A stretch of DNA of 64,000 nucleotides, taken from Cladosporium sp. IMV 00045. Lineage: Eukaryota; Ascomycota; Dothideomycetes; Cladosporiales; Cladosporiaceae. Positions 21,435 through 32,705 of this stretch are shown here, in pieces. The position numbers and the translations under genes are program-made. The stretch lies in NCBI GenBank assembly GCA_001931905.2, contig MSJI02000897.1, forward strand, positions 124,001-188,000, written 5' to 3'. Below the pieces are notes generated by a model that had not been told where the DNA came from, made no database searches, and saw nothing but the letters and a program-made list of their open reading frames with translations. Each line of letters starts with the position of its first letter. Position 1 is the first letter of the stretch.

Positions 21435-22763
21435 TCACTCCTCCCCCATCCCCTGCAAAATTTCCATAGCGTCCTCCAGTTCCTCCTCATAAACAACTAC
21501 ATGCCCCGCCCTCGCCGTGCTCAAATAACTCATCTCAAACCCGCCCGCCATGCCCATACCCATGCTCATACCCATGCCCACGCCAAACCGCCCCTTCATC
21601 CCCTCCACCAACCGACTCGCAACCCCACACACGATCCCCGTACTCTGCAACGGCAGCGAATGCAAGTCGAGAGTCACAGGCACCTGCGCCGGCCCGTCCA
21701 TGCCGAGCACAACGTCCTGCGGGAAGAAAGCGTGGAGCAAGTCGCGCTCGAGGGTGAGGGAAGCGGAGTCGGAGTCGGAGAGGGTGAGGGAGAGGAAGCG
21801 CGGGGGTGTGGGGGCGGTGAGGAGGGTGAGCAGGCTGTGCTGTAGAGTTGTTTGGGTGGTGCTGCTGGGGTGCGGGAGGGTGGATTTAATGCCCGCGCAG
21901 GTTACGAGGGAGATGGAGGGGTCGACGGTGGGGGTGATGCGGTGCGTGCGCAGGAGGGTGAAGGTCCGTTGTTGCAGTTCGGAGACAGTTCGGGGCGGAG
22001 GGGTGGTGGGGGTGGGTGGGAAGTCGTAGGAGTTGGAGGAGGTGGGGCGGTGCAGGAGGGGGGAGGCGGGGTTGGTCATTAGGCCTGCTTCGTTGGTTGT
22101 GTTGGTTGGGTCGGACGCTTCGAAATGGAAGCCGCGTTCTTCGAGGGCGTGGATGACGGTTGGGCGGGATTTGAGAGGGACGAGGATGAAGTCGGACCAG
22201 TAGCTTGTGATGAAGAAGATGGGGCTTGAGTGTGTTAGTGAAAGTGGGAAGAGGAAGGCAGGCAATGGTCAGGCTTACATCTTTGCGAGTGCCAAAGGAC
22301 TGCTGAGATCCAGCACTCGTTGTCCGGCTTCAAGGCCTTCTCCACCAATGACAATCACAGAGTAGTCGTCTCTACTGATCGAGATTCCCTTCTGCAATTC
22401 AGGTTTCAATCCTGCAATGACTGGCACGAACAGCTCGTCCGCCAATTCACGCGGACATGTGATCGAGCACTCATTATGCGCGATTGAAATGTTGACGAGC
22501 GGGTGCCAATATTCCCATGATCTTCTTGGCTCTATGGGTATGCCTTCGCTGTCAAAGTTGTTGTTGTGTAAGAGGAGTTGCGAGATCGGGTGGAGGAAGT
22601 GGGCGTAGGCCGTCATGGGTATGTGGATGAGGGCAACATGAGTATTCTGCTGAAGGATTAGTTGATTTGTCAGTACAATTTCATAATTCGTCGTCTCACT
22701 CACGAGAAAGTTGATTTGTGCATTGAGGAGTGTTTGAGACTCGCACATCATTGGGGAGTCCAT
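21435..22763 (-). CDS. ACT-domain protein, CASTOR-like
   Basis: Three exons, 22763-22704, 22646-22279 and 22224-21435, give 405 aa. The first 20 codons are a short exon ending LLNAQINFL. The next gives HVALIHIPMTAYAHFLHPIS, then WEYWHPLVNISIAHNECSIT and PRELADELF. This arrangement resembles ACT domains of the CASTOR-type amino-acid sensors. The third exon begins PIFFITSYWSDFILVPLKSR, a second ACT-like strand pair, followed by a Pro/Thr-rich linker (about residues 190-215) and a third similar unit. The glycine/methionine-rich GVGMGMSMGMGMAGG is low complexity. Intron 1 ends in the tandem acceptor CAGCAG, so one Gln may be present or absent. Ligand and partner unknown. Confidence 0.7.
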
Positions 22764-24594
22764 GATGGGTCTGAAAATGGCAAAAAGGCGGTCGAGCTGC
22801 GTTGAATGATTCTAAACGGTAGTTTTGAATTCAATCGACTATGTTCTCGAAGCGTTGTATGAAATGAAGGTTTTGCGACCAGATGATGGACCACAGGCTA
22901 CCCACGTCTCTCAGCGGTTGACCTGTTCGACGGGCAGAGGATACTCGGCGTAAGTGACAGTCTGAAAGTTCATGTCGAGGGTGCAAGTCAGTCGGCTGTC
23001 GTGTTGTCGTGAACTGAAGCTATACTATGACACTCGTTGCGAGCAACGAGATGATCGCTAGAAAAGGCTCTCGCAGGAATGCGCTGGCATCAAGTATTGG
23101 GCCTTGATGTATAGCGGTAAAGGGCAAAGAGGTCCCTCAGCTAACGCAATGGCAGACGTCAGAGCAGGTGGACACCAGCGGGCCAGGTGAAGACAGTAGT
23201 CAGGTAAGGTAAGGTAGCTGTGGTAGTAACGCCTAGTGCCGGTCTCTTCGACTTGCGCAGGTGGGAGTACCTCCGCAGTAGTGTGGCAGCTCTTTTCGCT
23301 ACGTATGAAGTGGCGGCGAGTCCAGGTCTGGGGATGGCGTTGAAGCGTGGGGCCTTGCGTGGTCGGGACGAGCGATGGTGCTATGCGAACCAGTTGGAAC
23401 GGTCTCTCCCCTCTCGCCAAAGCTGCAATGTGATCCTGACGGCTCGGAGACGAGGGTGTTGGTGACTTGCAGGTGCAGCGCGGGATGATCGTTTTTCGCC
23501 GAGGTGAGTGTCGTGGCGTTCTCTCTTGCAGTCAAGTTGCTCGTTCACTCGATCTTGGCTCCGGCAGGCGGGCGAATAGTGTGATATATGCATGAGAGGT
23601 TGTCTTTGAAGAAATGGCCATGGCGCCCTTACCTCTCCGCGCTGTGGAGTCGTTCGCATGCGAATGCCTTGCTGGACTCACTACTGAGGTGCTACTTTTT
23701 CTGGTGGCTCCCTTATAGGATTGGACCGAGATAACGTTAGACGCCCGGTGGAGCAATCTCTAAACTTTACTTAAGCTTGATAAGTAAAGAATTCACTAAC
23801 TCCTACCTCCTCGGCGCAATCCGCCGTCTCGAAAGTGTTGGTCGTGTGGTTTCGACAGCTCGTGTTGCTCACGCACCAGGGCAGATGAAGTGTCAGCAGA
23901 CATCATGTATCGGATGAATGCCCGTGCCAATGAATGCACAGGTACACTGCCTGTACCCACGATTCCATCACGCCGCAGACATGCACGAGGAAGGATCACG
24001 AGATGATGTTGGGTGGAAGAGAGAGGGGTCCAAAAACTCGCTTGCGGCGCGCAACGCTCGGTGCAGCACCCGAACCGCCCGCAGACAGTTGAGATAGCTT
24101 ACCTGAGGGACAGTTTTCGTGCCGACACTAGCCTATCTGCGTTCTTGCAGGGCTAGATTTCTTACTGGTTCAGCATTCCCATGGCGCCGTTAGAACAGAG
24201 GACATATAGCAAATGCAAAAAGCAATAGAGGTTTGAGGTCCAGGTCGGCCATACGTCAGTGAAGCATTGCAAGGATGCGCCATCCCGTGCATCAGGGACC
24301 GGAACATGCGGTTCATGCGCGATCAAAGCGGTACTGCATGCAAGTGTGGGAAAGCAGATGTGTGCATTAGGCCGAAAGGCTTGTCCCGGACAGGACGTTG
24401 GTGGTTTGGCCTATCATTGCTATCGTCAAGTGCCAGCGGGGGGTTGTACAGAGAGCATCACACATGGTGAGGACAGTCCGCCACTGGCATCAATGTCGGC
24501 CTAAGAGCTGTATGATCCCATACGCATCAAAGATGATGTAGTAGCTGGGGATTCTGCTGACGTCGCTGTTCTGAACAGCCTGCGTTGCTGATTA
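22764..24594. other. Long intergenic stretch, no gene seen
   Basis: 1.8 kb with many short open frames on both strands but no family motifs, signal peptides or coherent splice structure. An unrecognised or non-coding transcript cannot be excluded. Confidence 0.4.
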
Positions 24595-25178
24595 CTATCC
24601 CATTTCACTCCTCCCGAATGCTCGGTCCATCGCGTCTCCCAGTTCGTTCGCCGTCCTCTGTTGCTCTTTGGCTTTGCTCACGTCGGCCTCTGCCTCTGGT
24701 TGATCTATCAAATCTCGTTCTTGATTGCTGCCTTGCTTCTTCTCGGGTTGTAGCAATTTACTCTCGCTATCCAGCCATCCTGGCGCCTTTCTCCTCTTCT
24801 CTTGCAAATCTCTCTCTTTGATGCCTTCCTCCCAGGCGCGTACTTTCTCTCCAGCCGTACGTTGTTGCGATGAGATCTGCTCCAACAATGCTCGGTTCTG
24901 TGCTATTATAGTTGAAGGATGTGCAGCAAAGCCCGAAGATGACGTAACATAGGCTGGTAGCTCAGGGTTGGACGGCGCTGGCGCTGCGTGTATGGAGGAA
25001 GGCGGTAGAGTAGATGGCAAGGAGGCGTAGTTCGGCGGAAGAGTGGGCGGTTTAGGCAGGTCAATGAATGGGTTGACACTCAAGGGCGTCTGCTGGAGGA
25101 TAGGATGTGATCCTAGAGCGCAGTCAGCGATAGTCGTAGTGACGTTTGACTGAATTCAGACGTACTGTCGTCGTGCAT
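24595..25178 (-). CDS. Conserved small hypothetical protein with coiled-coil region
   Basis: Two exons, 25178-25166 (only MHDD plus one base) and 25112-24595, with a 53-nt intron (GTACGT...CTAG), give 176 aa. The N-terminal third is Pro-rich (VNPFIDLPKPPTLPPNY). The middle, about residues 75-120 (STIIAQNRALLEQISSQQ, then KVRAWEEGIKERDLQEKRRK), looks helical and coiled-coil prone. The tail is charged. No catalytic motif is seen and the family is not recognised; a structural or adaptor role is a guess. The reading frame is long and fits a 5' mini-exon, so the gene is probably real. Confidence 0.65.
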
Positions 25179-25358
25179 CTTGGCGGTAGTGTTTGCTGCG
25201 ATACCGTTTGTGCTCGCTGCTGATTGTTGGCTCGACTGCTGGCTCGAATGGACAAGACAGCTGCCAACGCGCTTCGGCTATTGACAGCTGTGGCTGTGCT
25301 CTTGTCGGTTGAGTGCCTCAGGCATTCAATATTTCATGGTCTTTCCCTTATTCTTCGC

Positions 25359-26122
25359 TCACAAGGTGATAGCGAGGACCAGTAGCAAGATCAAGACGAA
25401 TATCAAGACTCCAATGCAGCAGCTTGACCAAGTATCTGTAGCGGTCTAGTTAGCGGCCGTGTCCCGTAATCAACGATGAAATCATCATACTCACCCTCAT
25501 TCTTCCTGATCACAAACCCGATCTTCTTCATACCCGTCTGTAGCTTCCCTCCAACTCTCTCGGTAATACTGTCCACGTCCTCCAGCATATCCGCCTGCTC
25601 CTCCAGCTCGCGTCCCATAGTATCAGCCTGCATGCGCAGATTTCCCACCGTCTGAAACACACCATCGAGCGCCTGATCTTGCTCATGCATAATCTCCATC
25701 TGCCTCTGCTCCTCAAACTGCCCGTACTCGTCATCCTCCTCGTCCTCTCCATCCGCAGCGCCAAAAGAATCAGGATGAGCCAGCGGTGCCTTGCTGACCG
25801 TCTGGTTCAACTGTCGGTGCATGTCTTCGATTTCCGCGCCGATGTCTTCGACCAGCTTGCGCCGCCGCGACACCTCGTCGATGTCGATGCCATATTTGTA
25901 AGGGTCGCCATCGACGGCTTTGACGCTGTCTATCAAGTCGTGCAGGTCGGTCGAGAGGTCTGTGAGGTTGGATTCTAGCTCCTGGCGGGCTTCGACGAGT
26001 TGCGGGTTGGATGGAGAGGAGGCTGAGGAGCGGATTCTTAAATATGAGGTGAAGAGTGGTCGCGTTGAGTCGAGGAGGGAGAGGACGTCTGCTTGGACTT
26101 GGAGGAAGGGGTCGTCGGACAT
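25359..26122 (-). CDS. Qc-SNARE of the syntaxin 6/Tlg1 type
   Basis: Two exons, 26122-25495 and 25435-25359 (59-nt intron), give 234 aa. The start is the ATG of MSDDPFLQVQADVLSLLD, a typical syntaxin-6 N-terminal helix. Residues ~145-205 form the SNARE motif (EIMHEQDQALDGVFQTVGNL ... DVDSITERVGGKLQTGMKKI) with the central-layer Gln. The second exon encodes the C-terminal anchor SCCIGVLIFVLILLLVLAIT, leaving no lumenal tail. It would act in membrane fusion at the trans-Golgi/endosome. An acidic stretch (GEDEEDDEYGQFEEQ) separates the N-terminal helices from the SNARE motif. Confidence 0.9.
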
Positions 26123-26852
26123 GATGGGCGGTAGGGAGCCGTCGGTGGTTGATGGGCAGCTCTGTCGCAAAGAAGGGAGTGGTTCTCTTTGGGGGAACCG
26201 ATTGGAGAAATCGCAACAATTGCAGTAATGAGTGTCAAGCGAGCAATGAGCTCTAGTTAATGCGGTAGAGACGAAGGGTTTAGTTTGATCAACATGTCGG
26301 AGGCCGCGTTCACATCTCCAGCTCGGGGCCCGTGTGGCTGAGCGGTCGAAGCGCCACTGTTCGTCCTAACATCCACAGAACATCCTACACGATCACACCG
26401 TGCAATCAACATATACCTGATACTTGAGCCAAGGGTTTGAATATTCTCTGCATTCGACTTCTGGGTGTTTACTTCAGACGCTGAACATTGACCTTCTTTC
26501 TTTGCGGACTAAAAGCACCGGAGGTAGGTCATCTTACAGGTGCAACATCATCTCATAAGATCTAATCACCAAGCCATCATGCATCGCCGGCTACCTCCTG
26601 CCGTTGGCCATAGCAATCAGACTCATTCCGGTTCAAGGGCAAACAGACCTGCTCAAGCGAGATCAGACACTACACTCTATATAGCCATGGGAAGGTCAAC
26701 ACACGCAAGCGCCCTATTGCGTGATCTCAGCCATGCTCTTTCCGCCCCGCCCAGATTGAGATGTACAAATACCGAAAGGTTCTTCTGGTTTCGTTAATCA
26801 TAAAATCAAACATCCATTGACTACGCTACCGCTGTATCACAGGAGACACAGT
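26123..26852. other. Divergent intergenic region between SNARE and sulfatase
   Basis: No gene supported. A tRNA A-box-like block lies at about 26335-26346 without the rest of a tRNA. Confidence 0.4.
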
Positions 26853-28710
26853 ATGAAGGCCACCCAAGCACTATTATGGACATCGCTCCTCGGCCTGTCA
26901 TCTTCAACGGATGAACAAACCAAGAAACCGAACTTCCTCTTCATCCTCACAGATGATCAGGACTTGCACATACAATCGGTTGACTACATGCCATTGCTCC
27001 ACAAGCATATCATCAGCCAAGGCACGACTTTTGAGAAACACTATTGCACAGTCTCTATCTGCTGCCCGTCTCGCGTCAACCTCTGGACTGGTCTAGCCGC
27101 GCACAACAACAACGTCACCGATCTCAGCCCTCCCTATGGTGGTTATCCCAAGTTTGTCCGAGAAGGCCTGAATGACAATTGGCTCCCTGTCTGGCTACAG
27201 CAGCTTGGTTATAATACTTACTACACTGGCAAGCTATTCAACTCTCATAATGTTGACAACTACGATGATCCTCCGGTCAATGGCTTCAATGCATCCGATT
27301 TCCTCCTAGATCCGTAAGATACTGGTTTATCCATACGGTCACATGAAGTTGCTGACAAGATCAAGTTTCACATATGAGTATTGGAATGCCACCATGACAC
27401 ACAATGGCGAGCCTCCAGTCAGCTTTGAAGGAAAGTATTCGCCGGATGTCATGGCTTCTCAAGCCCTCGGATTCATAGATGATGCAGCATCTCACGACGA
27501 TCCCTTCTTCGTGGCTGTAGCACCTATTGCACCGCACTCGAACATGCGGCTGCGAGAGCCTAGGCAGTTCGATCTTCCCGAATATGCAGAGCGCCATGCT
27601 GGCCTGTTCAAGGACTACAAAATCCCAAGAACCGAAAACTTCAACCCAGATATCCCGAGCGGCGTTTCTTGGGTGCGAGAACTACCCAAACTCAATCAGA
27701 CCCTGCTGGACTATCACGATGAGTTTCAACGCTCGAGACTCCGTGCCCTGCAATCGGTCGATGAAATGGTTGACGGCCTCGTACAATCTCTGGAACGCAA
27801 AGGTCTACTGGACAACACGTACATCATCTACACCACCGACAACGGCTACCACATCTCACAACACCGCCTGCCACCGGGCAAAGAATGCCCTTTCGAAGAA
27901 GACATTCACATCCCCCTCATCGTCCGCGGCCCCGGCGTTCCAGCAGACAGCAAAGCCAGCATTGTCAGCTCGCACACAGACCTAACACCCACCATCCTCA
28001 AACTAGCAGGCATCGACCGCCCCGATCTCGACGGCTCCCCCATCCACCTCAACCAAGAATCTCTCTCATCCCCCTCCTCCGTCGAACACGTCAACGTCGA
28101 ATTCTGGGGCTCCGCAGGCCTCGAAGGGAAATACGGCTCGCCCTTCTCGGACCCCGCAGCCACTTCGAACAACACCTACAAAGCCCTGCGTCTCGTCGGT
28201 GAGAATTACAACCTCCTCTACACGGTCTGGTGCACGGGCGAAAGAGAATTCTACGACCTCGCGCGCGACCCGTCGCAGATGCATAATTATTTCGACCCGG
28301 CGCATGTCATGACGCAGGTTCATTACGAGCTTCTCGGCCGACCCTTCAAGCATGTCATGAACCGTCTGGACGCTCTCTTGATGGTCACGAAGTCCTGCAA
28401 GGCTGAACAGTGTCGCCAGCCATGGGGCACGCTGCACCCGCAAGGTGATGTTGGTAAGCTTTCGCAGGCCCTGGAAAGGGAGTTTGATGCGTTTTATGAG
28501 GCACAGCCGCGGGTGAGTTTCGCGTTTTGTGTGAAAGGGCATGTTGTTAGTGCGGAAGGTCCGCAAGATGTCAGACAGTGGAGTGATGAGGATTTCACTG
28601 GCGGTCGAGACTATGCTGGAGTCGCAGACGGCGCTCAGGGCCCGTTGCTCCCTGGCACTGCTCGAAAGCCGAGTTTTGAGAAGGTTGGTCGTTGGAGCGA
28701 CTGGGTGTAG
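26853..28710 (+). CDS. Arylsulfatase-type sulfatase
   Basis: Two exons, 26853-27313 and 27366-28710 (52-nt intron), give 601 aa. The sulfatase signature CCPSR at residues 70-74 provides the Cys converted to formylglycine (C-x-P-S-R). The metal-site Asp pair is in FLFILTDDQD (residues 28-37), and a second metal/substrate block is YIIYTTDNGYHISQHRLPPG. An N-terminal hydrophobic stretch (ALLWTSLLGLSSS) suggests secretion. Substrate class (aryl, choline or carbohydrate sulfate) cannot be assigned. The next gene downstream is a Zn2Cys6 regulator in the same direction, a possible local regulator. Confidence 0.93.
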
Positions 28711-29105
28711 ATATTGGAGTGCAGATTCGATTGGAATCATAGATAGTCTTAAATCTGCAGATTCTGAGTCCACCTTTCGCATGGTCTCATGAAGCCAGTG
28801 ACCCTTAAATCATAGAGTCGCGCTCCCTCAACCTTCTGGGAACATCAGCTCAGTCATCTTTGTCATATTATCCAGTAGTCATCGTGGGCCGAACACGCCA
28901 TGATCTATTATAGACCTGCTCAAGTGAAGAGAGCCACGCCTTTGTACTTGTGGTCTAAAGGATGGTTATACTTTCGTCGCTGGCCAATGGAAAGCGAATG
29001 CGAGCTCTCCCATGACGAACTCCATCTCAGCCACAGGCGCTTGATCGTTTGCCTGCGACATTCAAACATCAATATCCCATTGATTCATATCACAAAATTT
29101 CAGCA
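28711..29105. other. Intergenic, upstream of Zn2Cys6 gene
   Basis: No gene seen in this ~400-bp gap between co-oriented genes. Confidence 0.5.
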
Positions 29106-30550
29106 ATGGGGACACTCTTAAGCACAAGCGATAGCAATGCCGAATCGCGCAAAAGACGAATCAAAGCCCATCGCAAGTCACGCGGTGGATGCTCAACGTG
29201 CAAAACGCGCAAAGTCAAGGCAAGCTACATCGCGCCACGCAATGATCGAGACTTTCATTCTCATTTTGTCTACAATTGATAGTGCTCCGAATCTCGACCA
29301 CGATGTGACAACTGTATCAAACTGGGCTATGAATGCGTCTACACATCACCACCACAACAACAAGGAACGAAAAACCTCGTCCGCTTCGGCGCGCCACAAC
29401 GAAGCGCAACGGGCTTTGAATTGAGAGATCTTCGATTCTTTCATTCTTTCCTTACGGTTGCCTACCCGACCTTTCCATTGGAATGCGAGCGTGCGTGGGT
29501 TCATGATGTGCCCGTGATAGCGCAACAAGTGAGTTAATCCTCAATGGCATGCTCTTACTAGCTATGAGATACTCATCGATGGAATGCATAGTTCGACTAT
29601 CTCAACTCCGCCATCCTCTCCCTAGGAGCCGCCCACCTCCACGCAACAACAAATCTCGAGCTTTCACAAACCGTGCAGAAATACCGCTTCTCAGCAATCC
29701 AAGGCGTCAACCTAGCCGAAAGCCTCGAGCTCGAGAATGCACAAGACCCATCCATCAGCGACCGCGCCACAGCAATTCTCGGAGCTTGCTATGCGCTGAC
29801 TTTCGTATCGCTATACATGGGCGATCCAGTCGCGAACTTCATCGTCTTAGTGCGAGGCTGCGCTTCACTTTCTCAGCGCATGCTGCAGGCGGGTTTGACT
29901 TCGCCGTTCTTCCCAGCTGAGGAGTTCATCGTCGCGAATGACCCGAATACCGCGATTGTGAAGAAACAGCTGCAGTGTGCGCAACCTTTGGAGCCTGCTG
30001 TAACGGCTCGGTTGCGCGAGTCGTTGCGGTTGATAGAAGAGCTGTGTGATTTACGGCCTTTTGAGAGAGAGATGCTGGATCGCATGCAAGCTGTGGTGGC
30101 ATTGACTAGTGGTCCGATTGAAGGTGAGTCATCAACCCACGCCTCACTCCACGAAGATATTTGTGGCTCATGGGAGCTACCACAACCATCACAGCTGCGA
30201 ACAAATACCTATCAGTCTGGTATATGTTCATCGAAATGGATCCCCTCGAATTCGATCACTTTACGAACCGGTACAATATGACAGGGGTGGCGTTGCAAGT
30301 GCATTTCCTTGCGCTTGAGATGGCCATGCGTCCGTGGCTGAAAGTTGGGAACGTTGCTTTTCATCAACATCACAATGATGTTCTGAGGAACACGGTGGGA
30401 TCTTTCCTCGGTGGCGGTTCAAGTGATGATGCAGAGCGGTTTGAGAGGCTGATTAGTTGGCCGAGGAGCTACTTGGAGAGCGGTGGTGAGGCTATCGGGA
30501 CGTTTAAGAGTTTGAGTGAGCAGTCTCCGAATAGTTCATGGGCGTCTTAA
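29106..30550 (+). CDS. Zn2Cys6 transcription factor with a GC-AG intron
   Basis: Four exons, 29106-29219, 29283-29528, 29592-30123 and 30195-30550, give 415 aa. The zinc cluster spans the first junction: CSTCKTRKVK joined to CSESRPRCDNCIKLGYEC gives C-x2-C-x6-C-x6-C-x2-C-x6-C. That junction uses a GC donor (AAG|GCAAGC) with a normal TAG acceptor; no GT donor restores the zinc cluster. The remainder (FDYLNSAILSLGAAHLHA ... EFDHFTNRYNM) resembles the C6-regulator group with the fungal-specific DUF3468-like middle region. It is nuclear, and probably regulates nearby genes such as the sulfatase (inference from proximity only). Confidence 0.88.
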
Positions 30551-31134
30551 CAGGACATGTTGAATCGATCTATGATCTTGCTGGATGTTCATGTAGGCTG
30601 CGAGATGCAATGGCGTAAATTCATTCATGGATTTCCAGCTCCAGAGATCGATCGATCCGGGTGCGATGCAGGCACGTGTTTTTCGATCTCACAGAACCAA
30701 TTGCTGTTATTTATTATAATTATTACATTCTTTGGTGGGTACCTATACTGAGCCACCGCACTAGCGCAGCACCCACAGATATATAAACAATGCAGTCCCC
30801 CAGATACTCCCTCGACTTCTTTCTCCACTTGATTTATTATTATTATTTCATTCATCACTCTCCTCTCCTCATAAATCACCCAGAGTACCAACTCACAGAG
30901 TTGACATCAGTGATAGTATAGCCGGTAGGCACTTTGACCAATAAGCTTAGTACTGAAGATAACAGAAGTATAGTAATAAATTTATAATTATAATAAAAGA
31001 TTAAGACACTTCAGACCATCATATTCCCCTCGCGGAACATAGCAGTTGCATCTGAAAAGCTCCCACGCCTGATTCTATCACAAGCTCAAGAAACATAGAC
31101 TCAGCCAACCTCCGAGAGACGCTCAGCACCCAAT
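30551..31134. other. AT-rich intergenic stretch
   Basis: Contains AT-rich runs at about 30710-30735, 30830-30855 and 30955-31005 made of TTA/TAT-type words. No gene recognised. Confidence 0.5.
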
Positions 31135-32338
31135 ATGGACATTATGGCTGGCTCACTCAAAAGGCCGTCTGATGCATTGCAGGAGGTCGTCAACCCAGGG
31201 GAGCAGACCCTTGATGTACCAAACAATCTGGACACACGCGTCAAGTTCATTGAGCAGCAGCGCAGCAAAGTGATCCAGATGCTTTGTCTGCAATCCGCGA
31301 GAGCTAAGGGCATACCTGATGCCACGAAAGAGCCCACCAAATCCTTGCTGCCAAGCCTGGAGCTCTTCATGCGCTGGCTTGAGACTAACGTTGAGATCAC
31401 ACCGGTTCTCAAAGAGCGCTCCAAGATCGATCAAGCTCCGCAGTTGATTTACGCGAACGACAAGTACCACTTCGAACCGGGAGCGCGCACGTCAGTTGTA
31501 TCACAATTGGGAGGCTCAGAACTGGGGCCAAGGAGAGGTGTTGGATGAACCCAGCGACGACGATGGTGGCGCTGCCAGTATTGACGAAGTACCTGCTGAT
31601 GGGAAGAAACGTAAGACATCAACAATCTATGCGTCCTCAAAGAGCAATGCCAGCCTAGAGATCGCCCCCACAACCCTCCGCCCTCCACCTACCAGCCACC
31701 CCGTCTTCGGCACATCCGGCATCATGCATGGTGTCGTCCCCAAGATCAGCAGCCGACGCAAAAACTACATTCTCGACTCTCGATACTCCAAGCGCGACGC
31801 GAAAGTCTTCGGACACAACGGCCTGACGGTCGGCGACTGGTGGCCGATGCAACTCCTGGCCCTATTCCACGGCGCCCACGGCGCGCGAATGTGCGGCATA
31901 GCTGGGGATGCTCAGACGGGCGCCAACAGCGTCGTCACAGCCGGTGGACCCTACGAAGATCTCGATCAAGATAAGGGAGATGTGCTTTTCTACTCAGGCT
32001 CGCGCAGCCACGATAACGAAGATCCAAAGCAACCCTTCCCTTCAAGCAATGCGACGCTTGCTTTGAAGGCGTCAATGAGGCTGAGCAGACCGGTGCGCGT
32101 GCTGAGGGCGGCGGGTCTGGCTAGAGGTAAAAGCACCTTGCGTCCTACCGCCGGAATTCGGTACGATGGGTTGTATAAAGTGGTTGGTATGAACCTGAAG
32201 ACTAACACCAAGGGCGGCTTGTATGAGCAATTTCGTCTTGAGAGATTGGGCGACCAGCCTGCTCTTAGCTCAGTCGCTTCGTCGAGGCCTTCGGCTGCTG
32301 AGGTTAGAGATTTCTATAGGAGGGAGGATAGATATTGA
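31135..32338 (+). CDS. SRA-YDG domain protein (UHRF1-like domain) with one frame break
   Basis: The first frame (31135 onward) gives an N-terminal helical region to YANDKYHFEP. From about 31481 the next frame carries on with ERARQLYHNWEAQNWGQGEV and contains the SRA-YDG domain: FGTSGIMHGVVPKIS, GDWWPMQLLALFHGAHGARM, the binding loops GDAQTGANSVV and DVLFYSGSRS, and RYDGLYKVVG. The span is 1204 nt, one more than 401 codons. A single extra base, probably in the GGG at 31479-31481, explains the break; no intron signals are present. SRA domains bind hemimethylated or modified DNA, and fungal YDG proteins are implicated in DNA-methylation readout. No RING or PHD domain is present here. Confidence 0.8.
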
Positions 32339-32705
32339 GGTCCTGAACCATTGGTCTGGAGAAGAGAGTTCTTTATCATCACTAGGAAATCTGGAGCTGT
32401 GGAATGAGCCCGAGCAAACGAAGATTGGGTCATGCCATCGATGGAAAACATGAATGGACATGGAGATAGATGAGGAGTAATGTCAGAGAGTCTCGTTCAA
32501 AACTCATGCCGTCGATAGGAGAAATGAATTCTTCATTTACACCATACATGATGTGGGTATAGAGTTTCGGCAATTGAACGAATCATTGACGTAACTTCAA
32601 ATGATCCTCGATATATCGCCCAAACAGAAACATACCCATCCCCACCAACGTTCTGAACTCCACGTCCAAGTTTCCCTCACACACAAAGCTGTCTTCCATT
32701 AAACA
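32339..32705. other. Intergenic
   Basis: No gene seen; promoter region of the binding-protein-fold gene. Confidence 0.5.

Noticed and set aside
22900..24500. Many short frames on both strands between the ACT-domain and coiled-coil genes
   Set aside because: No motif, signal peptide or splice logic; composition looks non-coding.
26323..26360. tRNA-like A box (TGGCTGAGCGG) after a 5' acceptor-like sequence
   Set aside because: No matching 3' acceptor strand, T arm or anticodon stem within 200 bp; at most a tRNA 5' fragment.
28066..28782. 238-codon minus frame within the sulfatase
   Set aside because: Antisense shadow of the sulfatase coding sequence.
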